Below, piece by piece: positions 22,400 to 35,400 of a stretch of 64,000 nt of DNA. The DNA is taken from NCBI GenBank assembly GCA_037127255.1, contig JBANSL010000007.1, positions 68,102,038-68,166,037 on the forward strand, in the 5' to 3' direction. The notes under the pieces are model-generated. The model made no database searches and was not told the DNA's origin. It worked only from the letters and a program-made list of their open reading frames with translations. Origin of the DNA: Persicaria tinctoria. Taxonomy: Eukaryota > Streptophyta > Magnoliopsida > Caryophyllales > Polygonaceae. A program made the translations under genes and the position numbers. How positions within the stretch are numbered: the first letter of the stretch is position 1; every line of letters begins with the position of its first letter.

Positions 22400-23564
22400 C
22401 GATCAAGCCTAACTTGAGGGACAAAGTCCGATGCTAAGCTTCACCTAGTGGCTTGGTGAGTATGTCAGCCAATTGCAAGGAGGACTTGATGTGTGCAGTT
22501 TGGATAACCCCTTCATCAACTCTTTCCCGAACATAATGGTAATCAATATTCAAGTGTTTCGTCCTCTCATGGTAGACTAGGTTAGCTGCAATATGTTGTG
22601 CGGCCTTGTTGTTACAGAAAATGGTGACATGCATCTGAACATGAATGGATAAGTCCTTGAAAACACCAATGAGCCAAATACTCTGATTCTGCACTTGATT
22701 TGGAAACTGTTTTTTGCTTTTTTGTTTTCCATGAGATAAGAGATTGACCCATGAACACACAATATCCAGAGAGAGATCGAGTAGTAAATTGACAGGCACC
22801 CCAGTCGGCATCACTGAATGCAGTCAGATCCAGAGAACTGGTGGATAGAAAAATAAGCCCCAATTGACTGTGTGCTTGAGATACCGAACAACATGCATTG
22901 CAGCTTGCATATGAGGTTGGCGAGGAGAACTGAGGAACCGACTTAAGTGCTGCACTGAGTAGGACAAGTCAGGTCTAGTAAGATTGAGATAAAATAAGCG
23001 CCCAATCAAGGGTCTGTACGTCTCTGGATCCGGGAGTAATTCCCCTTCGTCAATCGAAAGCTTGAGACCACGAGGAAGGGGAAAAGTAGCAGGTTTGCAG
23101 TCACCAAGATTGGTGTCTTTTAGGATATCAATGATATACTTGCGTTGATTAAGTGTGGTTCCAATGGTAGATCGAGCCACCTCAATGCCTAGAAAGAATC
23201 TGACCATTCCCAGATCCTTGATAGTAAAAGCTTGATGCAACTGAGCCTTTGTATGTGTGATGAACGGGACATCAGACCCAGTTATTAGTAAGTCATCGAC
23301 ATAAACTATTGCAATAGTTTGTAAACCAGTAGTCTCTCGACAAACAATGAATAGTCGTGCTTGGATTGCACAAAACCCATCTTGAATAGGAACTTAGACA
23401 GCTCCAAGTTCCACTACCTAGACGCTTGCTTCAAACCATATAGGGAGCGTTGAAGCTTGCAAACCTGACCAGGAAGCCCTTTGAAAAAGCCCTCAGGTGG
23501 CCTCATATAGATATCTTCATCTAAGAACCCGTGTAAGAAAGCATTGTTGATGTCCAACTGGTGT
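22400..23564 (-). pseudogene. Copia-A reverse transcriptase (C-terminal part) and RNase H
   Basis: From 23564 leftward the minus strand encodes [14 protein letters not shown] and YGLKQAS-like RT blocks, then VDDLLITG, FFLGIEVARS, LSYSVQHLSRF, then RNase H (AFSDADWGAC, FCNNKAAQH, ADILTKPLGEA). Breaks include one base missing near 23340 (CGACAAAC against CGAACAAAC in the other units) and about 37 bases missing in RNase H near 22678. The RT is cut at 23565 by LARD2. Confidence 0.85.
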
Positions 23565-23569
23565 ACATC

Positions 23570-25064
23570 CGATAGACGGTTTTTAGTCGCCTAAACCGTA
23601 TCAAAATAAATTCGAACTTACTAACTAATGTAGCGTGGTAAGCACGAGTCGATCACACAGAGAATCAAGTTATTCCTAAGTTAAGCCTATTTACCAATTA
23701 AGACAAAAGAGGGGTTTTGGTGTGATGAGAATAAGAAAGAAAAGAAAATAAACTATAAACAAATAACGGCGATAACAATTAAGAAGATAGTTTCATCTAC
23801 AAATATCCACTTTAATTTGACTAGTTGATCCTTGATTCTTCTTCAAGTTCTCTTTTCATCCTATTATTGTTCATGTCCTGATCTTGTGTAAATTACTGTC
23901 CTACGAGTCCTAGTAACCCTTACTAATTAGATAACCCTAGCACGGTTAAGATTCAACCTAATAGTAGCATTAAGATTAAGGATTAACCAGGATATATGCA
24001 ACACCAAGCTACGAGTCAGCATTCAACATATAATTGATTCTCTACACATCAGTTTAGTCCTACGAGTCCTAAAAAGGCATGATTGCTACTGTGGATTAAG
24101 GTTCGCTACGAGGAATCTACAAAATCCTAGCAATAATCTCAACTAGTTGTACGGATTAGAAGAAATCAACAATATTCACAAAAGAATCAATACGAATCAA
24201 TAAGAATAGAACAAGAATAGAAATCTCACAACTTTATCAAATCAAAGCTTCAATTCATAGACGAAACGGGAGAGTTTAGATCTCCATCTAAAACTAAAAT
24301 AAAACAAAAGAGAAAGAGGTTTAGGGTTAAACTAAAGTCGGCCGGTTCACGGTCTCATATGTTCTTCCGTAAGAATGTATATACAGTAGTATGTTTCAAC
24401 CGTGTATACCACCCAATCTACCCTAAATATTGTATATAATATAAAAATATGAGGGCTCGTTTGTTTAGATAACTAGGGAAAGTAAAGGTAAGGTATTAAA
24501 TTTTACACATAAAATGTATATAATCACCAATTTTTATGAGTTTGGAGGAGAAGATGAAGGGGAATATTAGCTCATCCTAGAGGTATTAGATGCCCCCCTC
24601 AAAATTAGGGAATAGAAGAGTAACACATTTGTATGAAAAATGGGAGAAGGAGGGAAATGCTTAGAATAATGATCAATGAATCTTAACTTAAATATGGACT
24701 ATATTCATGAGAGTAGTCATTACTTTTCCCTACCAAAAAACAAACGGGGCATAATCTGTCTAATCTATCTAAATATATTCTAATCTATCTAAATATATGG
24801 TAAAACTTAATAAGCAATGTTGAGAAATCCTGGAGCCGCCTCCGTTAACCGCAATTTCAGCCCGACTCCATACATGTACGTAGGCTATGTAGGCGATCTT
24901 ACTTTAAATTTATACGACCCAGTTCGAAATTACCTGAAATATATAAAAGCACTAGTGTAGACTCCAAAAACTAAATAATACTAAATAACTATAAAATATG
25001 TATAATATATATGAAAATAACCTAATATAATATGCAAAATACATAACTAAAATAGACTCTATCA
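23570..25064 (-). repeat. LARD2 3' LTR (about 1,495 bp)
   Basis: Plus-strand left edge CGATAG (probably decayed from TGATAG), right edge CTATCA, forming the short inverted ends typical of this group. No coding potential. Confidence 0.75.
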
Positions 25065-25079
25065 AACTACCCCATGCTT
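25065..25079 (-). other. LARD2 polypurine tract
   Basis: The minus strand reads AAGCATGGGGTAGTT directly before the LTR start TGATAG. It differs by two bases from the LARD1 tract. Confidence 0.75.
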
Positions 25080-27429
25080 AAACTTTTGCTTGTCCCCAAG
25101 CAAACTATCACAAAACAAATACAGATTCAAAATGAAAGACGAGACTCAAAGAAATTTCTATGAATGATCACTCATTAGTATGCCTCCCATGCCTTTAGGA
25201 GTATTTATTACGTTAAGCTCAATATAATTATGACACTATAAGACCCACATCAAACCTTTCATACTCATCGCTTTAAACTCCAATTAGGTTCATGGGATGC
25301 TTGCATTCAGAATGTATTGAGCAATCAAATTCGTTAAGCACTTAAAAATCGTCATAAACACCCATATATTACTAGGCCTTTTCTATTTCGGAACTTCAAT
25401 AAAGCTCTTATTTTTTCTCTTTTGATTCCAAGTATTTCTAATTACTTTTCTTCCTCCTTGCGTGAATTTTACCCTCCACAAACAGGATCGGTTACTAACC
25501 GTATTTTTTTTTCTTTTATCATGATTGTCGAGTGAATTTTATTCTGCTCGAACATTTTTATCAAGCTTGGTTTATTGATGATTCTTTTCACTCGAGTGAA
25601 TTTTATCCTCCCCGAGCGGTGCAAGTGAATTTTATTCTCCTTACACTCATCAACCCAACACATATATCAAAGCACATAAAACATATCACATCAAACAGAT
25701 AACCGAATTTACTAGTGCTTTTCATCAGGGGTTTAGACATACAATAGAAATCATAGAAGAGTTTTAAAGATTGCTCTAAACTGAACATCCAACCAATAAT
25801 CAAGTTATAACTAAAGCTCATAATCCAGATCATCTATGGGAATCCCACAAGTGCCGTTATTCAATTAAAATTCAAATTTATTAACTCTTAAACCATGAAA
25901 AACCATATATCATCATCGAGATCATATCAATCATAGAAACATCTCTTCTATAAAAACAACTAAAACCTAACTAACAAAATAAAAATAAAATTGAAGGGAC
26001 TCAATGACTTACTACGACCATGGGATAATTATCAAATATCTATAATGCAATCTATAATGCGATGTAATGCAATGCATAAAAAAAAACTAAAACTAACATA
26101 TATAAAACACAAAGCTACACCTGAATTCCCCCACCCCCATGCTTAAAATGTTACTTTGTCCTCAAAGTAAAGAAAAAGAAAGAAAGAGGTAGAGGAAACT
26201 CACCAAACAAATCAGGCATTTCCGAACGAGCTTTGAGCTCAAGAGGAGGTAGTAGTGCAGCCTCTAAAGTCTGAACAACCCCTAAAATTCAGCAACTGTC
26301 TAACACAACCAACAACAGCAAAAACAAGCCAAACTTGCATAGCAATCAGTAGCCGATTCAGTTCAATAGCAAAGGAATATCAAAAGCATAAAACTAATCA
26401 TGATAGGTGATTATTCCTAAATACTAACACCCTTACAACATCATAAAAGAGAGCATAAATTACAGCTCAAGGCATTCAGCACAAACTTTCACCAGCAACT
26501 TGGATGTAATTGACACTCGTGAACCTTCTTGGAGTCGAAAAAAAAATATAGGCAGTCTCCTTCGGAATTTGTCCTGGCTAAAACAAAAGACAAAGAAAAC
26601 ACACCACAACCAAACACATTCCAACATCCAAGAAAACTATATCATCCAAGAATGAAGAACAACAAAGATCACCCAAACCAAATAAAAAAAAATCAACCAA
26701 AAATCAGCCATGATGCTCAGGCTCATCCATCTTTCGGAAGTAAAATCATGAAAAATTTGATGGATACAGAGAGCATGAGACAAGCAAATGGATAAGAATC
26801 AGTCATAAAAATCTCTTAGGCCAACATAAAGCACAACCCAACTAATTTAGGGAGTAGCAAAAATAACCCAACTGATTTTAGACATTACAAGACGAAACCG
26901 ACCAGCTACAAAGAGTTTAAGGCATGAGAGTTTTGAAATCCACATTAAAGCACCTTGACAAAATCATCAGTAAAGCGACTCAAGAGCAAACAAACTCAAA
27001 TGGAAAAGCCTCAGTCTCATAGCACACATAATGTAGTCCAGGAGAATGCTCAAAAGCCACATAATCATAGCACATGCTCTCCCTAAACAAGCTCATCACA
27101 AGACATACCTAAATTTCATCGAGCGAACCAATCAATTATATAACAAATCAGTTCACCAAATTGCGATACTCCTATCAAAATTTCATGCACTGTCCAAATT
27201 AGGTCCTTAGACAGTTACTATCTTGCATATGAAAATCATGAAAAATCAATTCATTGATTCAGAAGGACCACAATCAACCCAACATCCGCAGCAAATCCCA
27301 ACAAATAACAGTAGACATCACTCAATCTTGACAGAGAATGGACGATTCAAATCAGCCAGTGAATAGGTAGGTAACGAGAATCGAAAATAAGGGTGAACAG
27401 GATGACAAACCTGCGCTTACCTGAGTGAA
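25080..27429 (-). other. LARD2 internal non-coding region
   Basis: AT-rich, with no ORF of note. The stretch at 26200-26250 (GAGCTCAAGAGGAGGTAGTA-like) also occurs in LARD1 at about 39170-39230, as does a TTGGAGTCG…CCTGGC block (26528-26580 and 39333-39385). These shared words support common ancestry of the two elements. Confidence 0.6.
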
Positions 27430-27900
27430 ATCACGATCTCAAAAATTCAGAGTCGCCTAGATGAAGGTGAATCAAAGGCAATTGGAGGCAGCAGGTGACT
27501 CGCAGTAGAAATCCCGAGAGGCACCAGTGTTGGGGCAATGCTGGCGGTCGACAATTGGGCAGGGCGCGGCGCACAAGCAGTCTCTTCTTATCGGTCCTGT
27601 CCCCTTAACTCTTTCTTGATGGCTCCGGCGGAGTGGTGGTGTGGGGTGTAGCAGGTCTGAGAGAGCGACGCTGGGACATGGATAGAGGCTAATCGAAATT
27701 GGAGTCCAGTTGAGAGAAATCACGGCCACACGGAGCAACAACCATGACGTTGTACGCTCTTCGTTGTGCGAGAAGGAAGGCACCGGCGGATTCAGATGGC
27801 CGGAGTGGTGGTCGGCCAGGAGGAAGAAAGAGGCGGCGGGTTTGAGATGGGCAGAAAGGAGGGGAAGAGGGAGACGGGAAAACTGGGAAAAGGTTTTTTT
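27430..27900 (-). other. LARD2 GC-rich segment
   Basis: Markedly more GC-rich than its surroundings, with several overlapping short frames on both strands but no recognisable product. LARD1 has a GC-rich segment at the same relative position (40200-40720). It could be a captured host fragment or an element leader. Confidence 0.45.
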
Positions 27901-27921
27901 TGGGGGGGAAATTAAAAAAAA

Positions 27922-28179
27922 TACTCCCTCCGTTAATTAAAACATGTCGTTTTAGACATTTGCACATCTATTAAGAAAGCAAATAAAAGCAAACAAAAAT
28001 ACACTTATACCCCTAATTATTACTTTACTTTTTCACTTTATTGAAAACTACAACTAACAAACATCTAATCATGACAAGGGTAATTTTGGAAAGTGGACAC
28101 CAAAATACCTAAAACGACATGTTTTTCTTAACAAGATTTTACTCCTAAAACGACATGTTTTTCTTAACGGAGGGAGTAT
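27922..28179. mobile_element. Stowaway-like MITE inside LARD2
   Basis: Ends are TACTCCCTCCGTTAATTAAA and TTCTTAACGGAGGGAGTA with TA borders. The inner terminal sequence AAACGACATGTTTT is present at both ends and duplicated once more near 28108-28130. No coding capacity. Confidence 0.8.
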
Positions 28180-28296
28180 GAATAATCCTAACTAAAAATA
28201 AAAAGGAAATAATAAAAAAAATTAACAAAAACAAAAAAAAATAAAACGGAAATATTAAAAAAAAAAAAAAAACTTATACCTTTTGCCTTCCAATTC

Positions 28297-29139
28297 TTAC
28301 CTATCCGACATTGTCAAGGCCCTCAATAGTCTATCATATTCCTCTGCACACATCTTACAAAAGACATCATAGCACAATAAATTGAAAGCATAAAATATGA
28401 AATTGAAAAACCCTTTCAATCTATCAAAGAGTCTAGCATGACTCTCTCCTGGAGAAATATGATACCACCAACACAATTCCACTGGTGGCTTCTCAAAATA
28501 GCAGTAAAAAGGATCAACATAATCACTATTACCTTCCAAATTGCAAAAGTTTACCTTTATTACCTCTTGCGCCTCAGCAGGTGGCTCTAGACATGGTTCA
28601 TCAACAGGGGCGCTGAGAAGGAATGTATCGGATGGAGTAGTAGACACAACACATGAAACCTCATGCGTCGACTCATGAGATTCCATGTCAGGAAGCACTG
28701 GATCATCTTCTCCATCGGCAAAGAAATTATCGTTGTCTATGAACAATTCCTCCTCGTTATGAAACCAACTAGGAGGGAATGAATTAAGCACAATGACTTC
28801 GGTAGGATATTCCATTCTTGCATCCTTCACTGTCTCAGAAGATGACGGAATGGGTTGGCTTTCTTTATCAACGTGAGGGGTGGCCATCTTCTTTGCTATC
28901 ATCTCGCTCGATGTTTGAATAAGTTGGCTAACTTGTTCCCCCAAGTTTTTTATCTTCTCACCATTCTCCTGTATCCCTTGAGTAAGGGCCTGGATTGCAT
29001 CATCCAGATATATGACAGAGTCCTCCATTGGTGAAGATATCGAAGTGAAAGATTCTTCATGTGCAACATGGTAATCCATGTAACAGAAAAAATCCCACAA
29101 CCCCGACAAACCTAACCGTGCTAGGCCTCCATTACTCAT
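28297..29139 (-). CDS. LARD2 internal ORF, unknown protein (280 aa)
   Basis: Intact frame from ATG at 29139. I do not recognise the product. Residues about 45-95 look helical and polar (coiled-coil-like), the middle (about 120-200) is acidic and Ser/Thr-rich, and the last third is aromatic and Cys-rich (PPVELCWWYHISPGESHARL, then FNFIFYAFNLLCYDVFCKMC). No zinc knuckle, protease or RT motif is seen. Its place just after the lost 5' LTR is where gag would lie, so a Gag-like role is possible but unproven. Confidence 0.5.
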   Translation of the reverse strand: MSNGGLARLGLSGLWDFFCYMDYHVAHEESFTSISSPMEDSVIYLDDAIQALTQGIQENGEKIKNLGEQVSQLIQTSSEMIAKKMATPHVDKESQPIPSSSETVKDARMEYPTEVIVLNSFPPSWFHNEEELFIDNDNFFADGEDDPVLPDMESHESTHEVSCVVSTTPSDTFLLSAPVDEPCLEPPAEAQEVIKVNFCNLEGNSDYVDPFYCYFEKPPVELCWWYHISPGESHARLFDRLKGFFNFIFYAFNLLCYDVFCKMCAEEYDRLLRALTMSDR

Positions 29140-29157
29140 GTACTCAGCAAGCGCTCG

Positions 29158-29310
29158 TGTAATATGTATGAAAATATGTATAATATGTATGAAAATAACC
29201 TAATATAATATAACTATAAAATAATACTAAATAACTATAAAATATGTATAATATGTATGAAAATAACCTAATATAATATGCAAAGTACATAACTAAAATA
29301 GACTCTATCA
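29158..29310 (-). repeat. LARD2 5' LTR remnant
   Basis: About 150 bp matching the last part of the LTR at 24970-25064, with a local AT-rich duplication, ending CTATCA before ACATC. Confidence 0.7.
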
Positions 29311-29315
29311 ACATC

Positions 29316-29566
29316 TCATTGCTTGGAAGTGCCAAGAGCTAAAACAAGGCGAACAGTAGTGAGTTTGGCAACTGGTGAGAATGTCAATTAGTAATCTTTA
29401 TCCTTAACCTGAGTGAAGCCCTTTGCTACTAATCTGGCTTTCAACCTCTCAATTGAACAATCGGGTTTGAACTTTATTTTGTATATCCACTTGCACCCAA
29501 TCGGTTTCTTTCCAGTGGGAAGATCAGTGATAAGTTAGGTCTGATTAGACTCTAAGGCATCAACCT
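29316..29566 (-). pseudogene. Copia-A reverse transcriptase, N-terminal part
   Basis: The minus strand encodes LPTGKKPIGCKWIYKIKFKP, the LKARLVAKGFTQ block and the following FSPVAKLTTVR-like stretch, the first conserved part of Copia RT. It is trapped between LARD2 and the SIRE-like element. Stops (for example at about 29535) show decay. Confidence 0.8.
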
Positions 29567-30578
29567 TGATAACTCCCTCCCTTGATGAAAATTGGAATAA
29601 GTTTCAAAGGCCTTGACAGTATGTCTGTGTCAAAGGTCTTGGAGCTTTAACAGTATTGATGAAATTCAAAACCTGTTCTATATATTATATTGTTCGAATA
29701 TTATTTAATATTATTGTATACTTCCATTATAGTGTATATATGTAACTAACCTTTCAGGAAGTATTTTCAAATTATTTCCTTCCTTGTGATACGTGTTGAG
29801 AAGATTCAAAATCGGAAAGATTGTGGCTTCGAAGTTTCCAAAGATAGAAGATCCAGCTCAAGCCATGATCTCGACTAGCCGTTGGAGAAGATCCTTGGCG
29901 CCGATTTGTCTCAATATATAGAGAAGGAAGATGAAGACAGAAGATACACATTCATTGAACACGAGCTTTCATACACTCCAAGCCTTCAAGAGAAATCTGT
30001 CTTCGTGTGCTCTCTGCTTGTCCTAAGAGTCTGTATTTTCATTTCAAAGCATTTGAGAGTTACACAGTGAGCTTATAGGATATATTCATTCATAGTGTTA
30101 TACTCGAGAGTTTGTAACTCAGGAAGTGAACATTAGGCTTTTGATTTTCGAGAGTAAGAGGATTGTACTAGATAGCTGAGAGAGGTGGGGCTCTTCTAGA
30201 TTGGTCTAGGACTCCAAGGGAACGTGAGTTGACTACATTGCAATTGTATAGCATCCTAAGCTTTGTGAATCAATAAAGCCGGTTGAATCCTAGGGTTGTG
30301 GAAGAACCCTAGGCGGGGACGTAGGCCAAGTTCGTGCCGAACCTCGTAAACAACTCATCGAGTTCTTTACTTTATTGCTTTACCTTATTTCTGCACTTGG
30401 TTCGAATTGTTTAACTTTGTGATTCAGGTTTGACAGAGGAAAGATTAAGTCTAATCTCAAAGGGTTTTGCACCTGCTTCAAAAGTCTTGAGATTATCTGC
30501 GAAAATCCGGCATACTCTATTCAACCCCCCCTTCTAGAGTATTTCTATATTACTTAGTTTTACATTATCGAACCTTCA
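29567..30578 (+). repeat. SIRE-like 5' LTR (1,012 bp)
   Basis: Starts TGATAACTCC and ends ACCTTCA. It differs from the 3' LTR by scattered substitutions, by lacking about 27 bases (present near 44700-44728), and by a shorter poly-C run near 30525. Confidence 0.9.
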
Positions 30579-30580
30579 AT

Positions 30581-30592
30581 TGGTATCAGAGC
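30581..30592 (+). other. Primer-binding site, initiator tRNA-Met
   Basis: TGGTATCAGAGC, two bases after the LTR end, the standard Copia primer site. Confidence 0.9.
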
Positions 30593-30636
30593 TTTACTCA
30601 CTGCTTTTGATCTAACAATCTTGTGAGTTTTCGATC

Positions 30637-32432
30637 ATGTCTGGTGAAGCAAGCGGAGGATTTGCACAGAGAAGGTCCACGAGCAAACCACCACTCTTTG
30701 TAGGAAACAACTTTGTCCACTAGAGATCCTTGATGAAGATGTTCATTATAGATCAAGATCTGGAACTTTGGAACATTATAGAGAATGGTTCGAAGATTCC
30801 AGAGAAAGACGGACCAAATGGAACCAAAGTCGCAAAGAAGGAGTCTGAATACACCCAAGCGGATCTTGAAATCGTCTCCAAAAACTACAGGGCTATTAAC
30901 TTACTTTATTGTGGTCTTAGCACTGATGAGTTTAACCGTATTTCATCTTGTAGGTCAGCTAAAGAGATTTGGGACAAACTGGTCGTCACCTATGAAGGAA
31001 CGAGCCAAGTGAAGGACACCAAGATCAGCATCTTCCTTCGAAAGTATGAGCTTTTCAAAATGAAGCCTGATGAGTCTATCAAGGCCATGTTCACACGATT
31101 CACAGAAATCACCAACAACCTTGACTCTCTCGGCAAGAGCTTTACGAACGTTGAAAAAGTGAGGAAGATATTGAGGTACCTCCCAAAAGAAAAATGGGGT
31201 CCTAAAGTAACAGCCATAGAGGAAGCACAGGACCTCACCACTCTACCCCTTGATGACCTACTTGGGAAGCTGATCACGCATCAGATGATCCTCAATGAAG
31301 ACGATGGAGAACTTCCAGCTAGCACTAAGAACTTGGCACTCAAATCTAAGAAGGATGAGCCTAAAGATGGATCTGATTCTGAAGATAAGGATGACGATGA
31401 GGATGATCCTTTTGCTCTTATCACAAGAGGCCTTGCTCGAATTCTCAAAATGAAGAAGCAATTCAACAACAAGGATGGATCAGAGTCTTCAAAATTTCGA
31501 GGTAAGCCTCAATATAACAAGTATGAAAAGAAGACTAAAACTTTGTCTTGTTTTGAATATGGTGAAACAGATCATCTTGTGAAGAACTGCCCTCAAAAGA
31601 CAAAGAGTCAGTCCAAGAAGGGTGACAAATGGAAGAAGAAAGCCATGGTGGCAACTTGGAGCGATTCTGACTCTGACTCCGATGATGAAAAGGCCAATAT
31701 TTGTCTTATGGCCTCAGAAGATGAATCCCACGATGAAAAACTTGAAGCTACTGTAAGAGAACTTATGGCAAGTCCAAAAGAGGTATTATCGGAATTCCTT
31801 TCCAATATGATTGCCAATGAAGAGAAACTTATTGCCCAGACTAACATTCTTATTAAGAGAACTGTGGATTAGGAAAGAACTATTGAGGATCTGTCTATGA
31901 GGGTTAAAAGTCTTGAAGCTTCTTATTCAAGTCTTGAGATTAAAGTCAAGACGCTTGACTCAGAGAAATCTGAACTCAAGCAAGATCTCTCCTCTCTAAG
32001 AAATGAGCATCATGACTTAGAGAACGAGAAGATCTCCCTGAATAATAAGATTCAAGATCAACAGACAGCCCTCGTAAGTTTTACCAAATCCAAAGGCACT
32101 CTTGATAGAATGTTGGGCGAACAACAAAGTTCTCTAAACAAAAGTGGTATTGGTTACAATCCAAGGTTTTAAAAAGAGCAGCACATTACCACCTTTGTAA
32201 AGGTAAAAGGAAGCAGAACCTCTCCTATATGTCACCACTGTGCTAGAAAGGGACATGTAAAAGAGACCTGCCCTTATAGAAGAAAGGATCCATTTATCAT
32301 TCGCAATACACTTCCTGTTCATTTGAGAAAAGAACAGATAACACAAGTTTGGGTTCCAAAAGGAACTATTTTACCAAATATGGTTTACCCCAACAATGGA
32401 TCCAAATTTGCTTATTGGTCTAGCCACAAAGG
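30637..32432 (+). pseudogene. SIRE-like gag with premature stops
   Basis: The natural start is the ATG at 30637. A TAG at 30721-30723, where the family has Trp, interrupts it after 28 codons. The frame then stays open to a TAG at about 31870 and to a TAA at 32170-32172, all in the same frame. The capsid-type domain (UBN2 family, residues about 60-220) includes AKEIWDKLVVTYEGTSQVK. The first zinc knuckle (CFEYGETDHLVKNC) has lost its second Cys to Tyr; a second (CHHCARKGHVKETC, about 32230) is intact. An acidic, Asp/Ser-rich region and a coiled-coil-like stretch separate them. Pol follows in another frame. Confidence 0.85.
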
Positions 32433-35400
32433 TTGATGTTTGTCTTGCAGGAGATCACCAAGGTGAAGGAACATAAATGGATCATTGATAGTGGATGCTT
32501 GAGGCATATGAGTGGAAAGAGTTCTCTCTTTCATGATCTAAAGGAGCAATCCACGGGAACAATCACTCTTGGTGACAAAGGAAAATGTGACATCGTTGGT
32601 ATTGGTAGTGTTGGAAGTGATTCCAGCCATATTATTAAAAATGTCTATCTTGTTAATGGTTTAAAGTATAATTTGCTTAGTGTCTCTCAATTATGTGATA
32701 GTGGAAACAATGTCAGATTTAACAAGAAAAGATGTCTAGTGTGCAGAGAAGATACATGTGAAGTTATATTGACTGCATATCGGTACAACAATATATACGC
32801 TGTAAATGCTGATCAAGTGGCACAAGGAAGCTTAACATGTCTAAAGGCTTTGACGGACGATCCAAAGCTCTGGCATAGGAGACTCGGTCATGTGAGCCCA
32901 CATACACTGCAGAAGCTTGTGTCCAAAGGGCTTGTAAGAGGGCTACCTGAGATGGACTTCAAAGGTATTGATATGTGCAATGCATGCACACGAGGTAAAC
33001 AAACACGTAGCTCTTTCAAACCCAAAAAGGTTGTAAGTTCTTCTAGACCCCTTGAACTTTTACATATGGATTTATGTGGTCCTATGCGAGTCAAATCTCC
33101 CAATGGTAAAGAGTATATGCTAGTTGTTGTTGATGATTTTTCTAGATATACTTGGGTTGCATTTTTAAAAGAAAAATCAGAGGCCTTATTTGAGTTTTCA
33201 AAACTTTGTAAGGAGTTGCAAACTTTAAGAAACGAGCCCATAGTGTCAATTCGGAGTGATCATGGTAGGGAGTTTGATCAACTTCAGTTTGATTGGTTTT
33301 GTGCTAAATATGGCATCTCCCATAAATTTTCTGCTCCTAGGACACCTCAACAAAACTGGGTTGTGGAACGCAAGAACCGCACCTTAGAGGATATGGCCAG
33401 GACTATGCTTTTAGAAAATGCATTACCTAAAACCTATTGGGTTGAAGCTGTTAACACAGCTAACTACATTTTGAATCGTTGTCTTATTCGTTCCATCTTA
33501 AAGAAAACTCCTTATGAACATTTCAAAGGCCGCAAACCACTTATATCTTATTTTAAACCTTTTGGCTGTACTTGTTTTGTTCATAACAATGGAAAAGATA
33601 ACCTTGGGAAATTTGATGCGCGTAGTGATGAAGGTATATTTCTTGGCTACTCCACGAGCAGCAAAGCTTATAGAATCTTCAATAAAAGGACCCAATTAGT
33701 TGAAGAAAGTATACATGTTATTTTTGATGAATGCAATGACGGTGCTTTGAGTGAAAATGTTGCAGATATACGTCTTAACATCCATGCAGAGAACGAGGAA
33801 GGTGATGATGCTTCCACCAAGAACACAGAGAAGAGGAACATGCAGAAACATATTCTCAACACTGAAGAATTGGCCCAAGGTGTTGAAGATTCGTCCAAAG
33901 CCCTTGGTGTCCAATCCAACGGTGTTGAAGCGTCAGAAACTGTTGTAACTGAACCTAACAGGACCACTGAGTCAGATGTACCACAAGTCAATCCTACTGG
34001 TGTGACAAATCAAGGAGCTGAAACTAGCAAAAGGAAATTCAAATACTCCTCATCACACTCACTAAAGGATATCATTTATGACCCTACTTCTAGTGTTCAA
34101 ACTCGTTCTAAACTTAAAGATCTTTGTGTTTTTCATGCGTTTGTTTCTCTTATTGAGCCAAAGAAGGTAGATGAGGCACTTCAAGAGCCAGACTGGATCA
34201 TTTCCATGCAAAGGGAGCTCAACGAATTTGAAAGAAACAAAGTCTGGACCTTGAAGCCTAGACCAAAGCATCAATCAGTCATTGGCACACGATGGGTATT
34301 TCGAAACAAGCTAGATGAGAATAGTAAGATCGTAAGGAACAAGGCAAGGCTTGTTTCTCAAGGCTACAATCAAGAGGAAGGTATTGACTACGAGGAGACC
34401 TTTGCTCCCGTAGCCAGGCTTGAAGTTATTCGCATTTTATTAGCATTTGCATCTTTCATGAGCATAAAGTTATATCAAATGGATGTCAAGTGTGCTTTTC
34501 TTAATGGTTTCTTAGAAGAAGAAGTATATGTGGCTCAACCCCCAGGATTTGAAAGTTTGGAATTTCCCAATCATGTTTATAAACTTGACAAAGCGCTTTA
34601 TGGTTTGAAACAAGCCCCAAGAGCTTGGTATGAGCGCTTGTCAAAATATCTTTTAGAAAATGATTTTAAAAGGGGGTTGATCGACAATACTCTTTTTATC
34701 AAGACCAAAGGAAAGGACATTTTGGTTATTCAAATTTATGTTGATGATATATTATTTGGTGCTACTAACACATCTTTGTGCAAGGAATTTTCTAACATCA
34801 TGTGCAGTGAATTCGAGATGAGTTTGATGGGTGAACTCAACTTCTTTTTAGGATTACAAGTTCATCAATCCAAGAAAGGGATCTTTTTCAACCAAAGCAA
34901 ATACACTAAGGATCTCTTGAAGAAGTTCAAAATGGATCAATCCAAAGCAGCCAAGACTCCCATGAGCTCAACATTATCTCTAGATCAAGACAAGACTGGG
35001 AAAAGTGCCAATCAAAAGGAGTATCGAGGAATGATTGGATCTTTATTATATCTCACGGCTAGTAGACCTGACATCATGTTTAGTGTTTGCATGTGTGCTA
35101 GGTTTCAAGCTGATCCTAAAGAATCTCACCTCGTGGCTGTGAAGAGGATCTTTCGATATCTCAATGGCACTAAGGAGCTTGGACTGTGATACCCAAAGCA
35201 AAAGGACTTCACATTAATTGGATATTCTGATGCAGATTTTGCAGGCTATAAGGTGGATAGGAAGAGCACATCAGGATGTTGCCAATTCTTAGGAGCATCC
35301 TTGGCACTCAAAGAAACAAAACTCAGTCGCTCTATCCACTGCAGAAGCCGAATACATTGCAGCTGGAGCCTGTTGCTCCCAAATCCTTTGGATAGCTCAA

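Larger units (their letters stand above)
20186..23356. repeat. Tandem unit 4 (3,171 bp), joined to the complete Copia-A
   Basis: Same unit as before, but at its right end the RT sequence continues (GAATAGTCGTGCTTGG) into the rest of Copia-A instead of switching to ATTAAATTTT. This is therefore the parental arrangement from which the other units were copied. Confidence 0.85.
23570..29310 (-). mobile_element. LARD2: non-autonomous Ty3-like LTR element in the Copia-A RT
   Basis: Bounded by the perfect duplication ACATC (23565-23569 and 29311-29315). The left (3') LTR is full length; only about 150 bp of the 5' LTR remain, and there is no primer site, so the 5' end has been lost. The polypurine tract matches that of LARD1, placing both in one family. 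It carries one ORF and no protease, RT or integrase, the definition of a large retrotransposon derivative. Confidence 0.8.
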
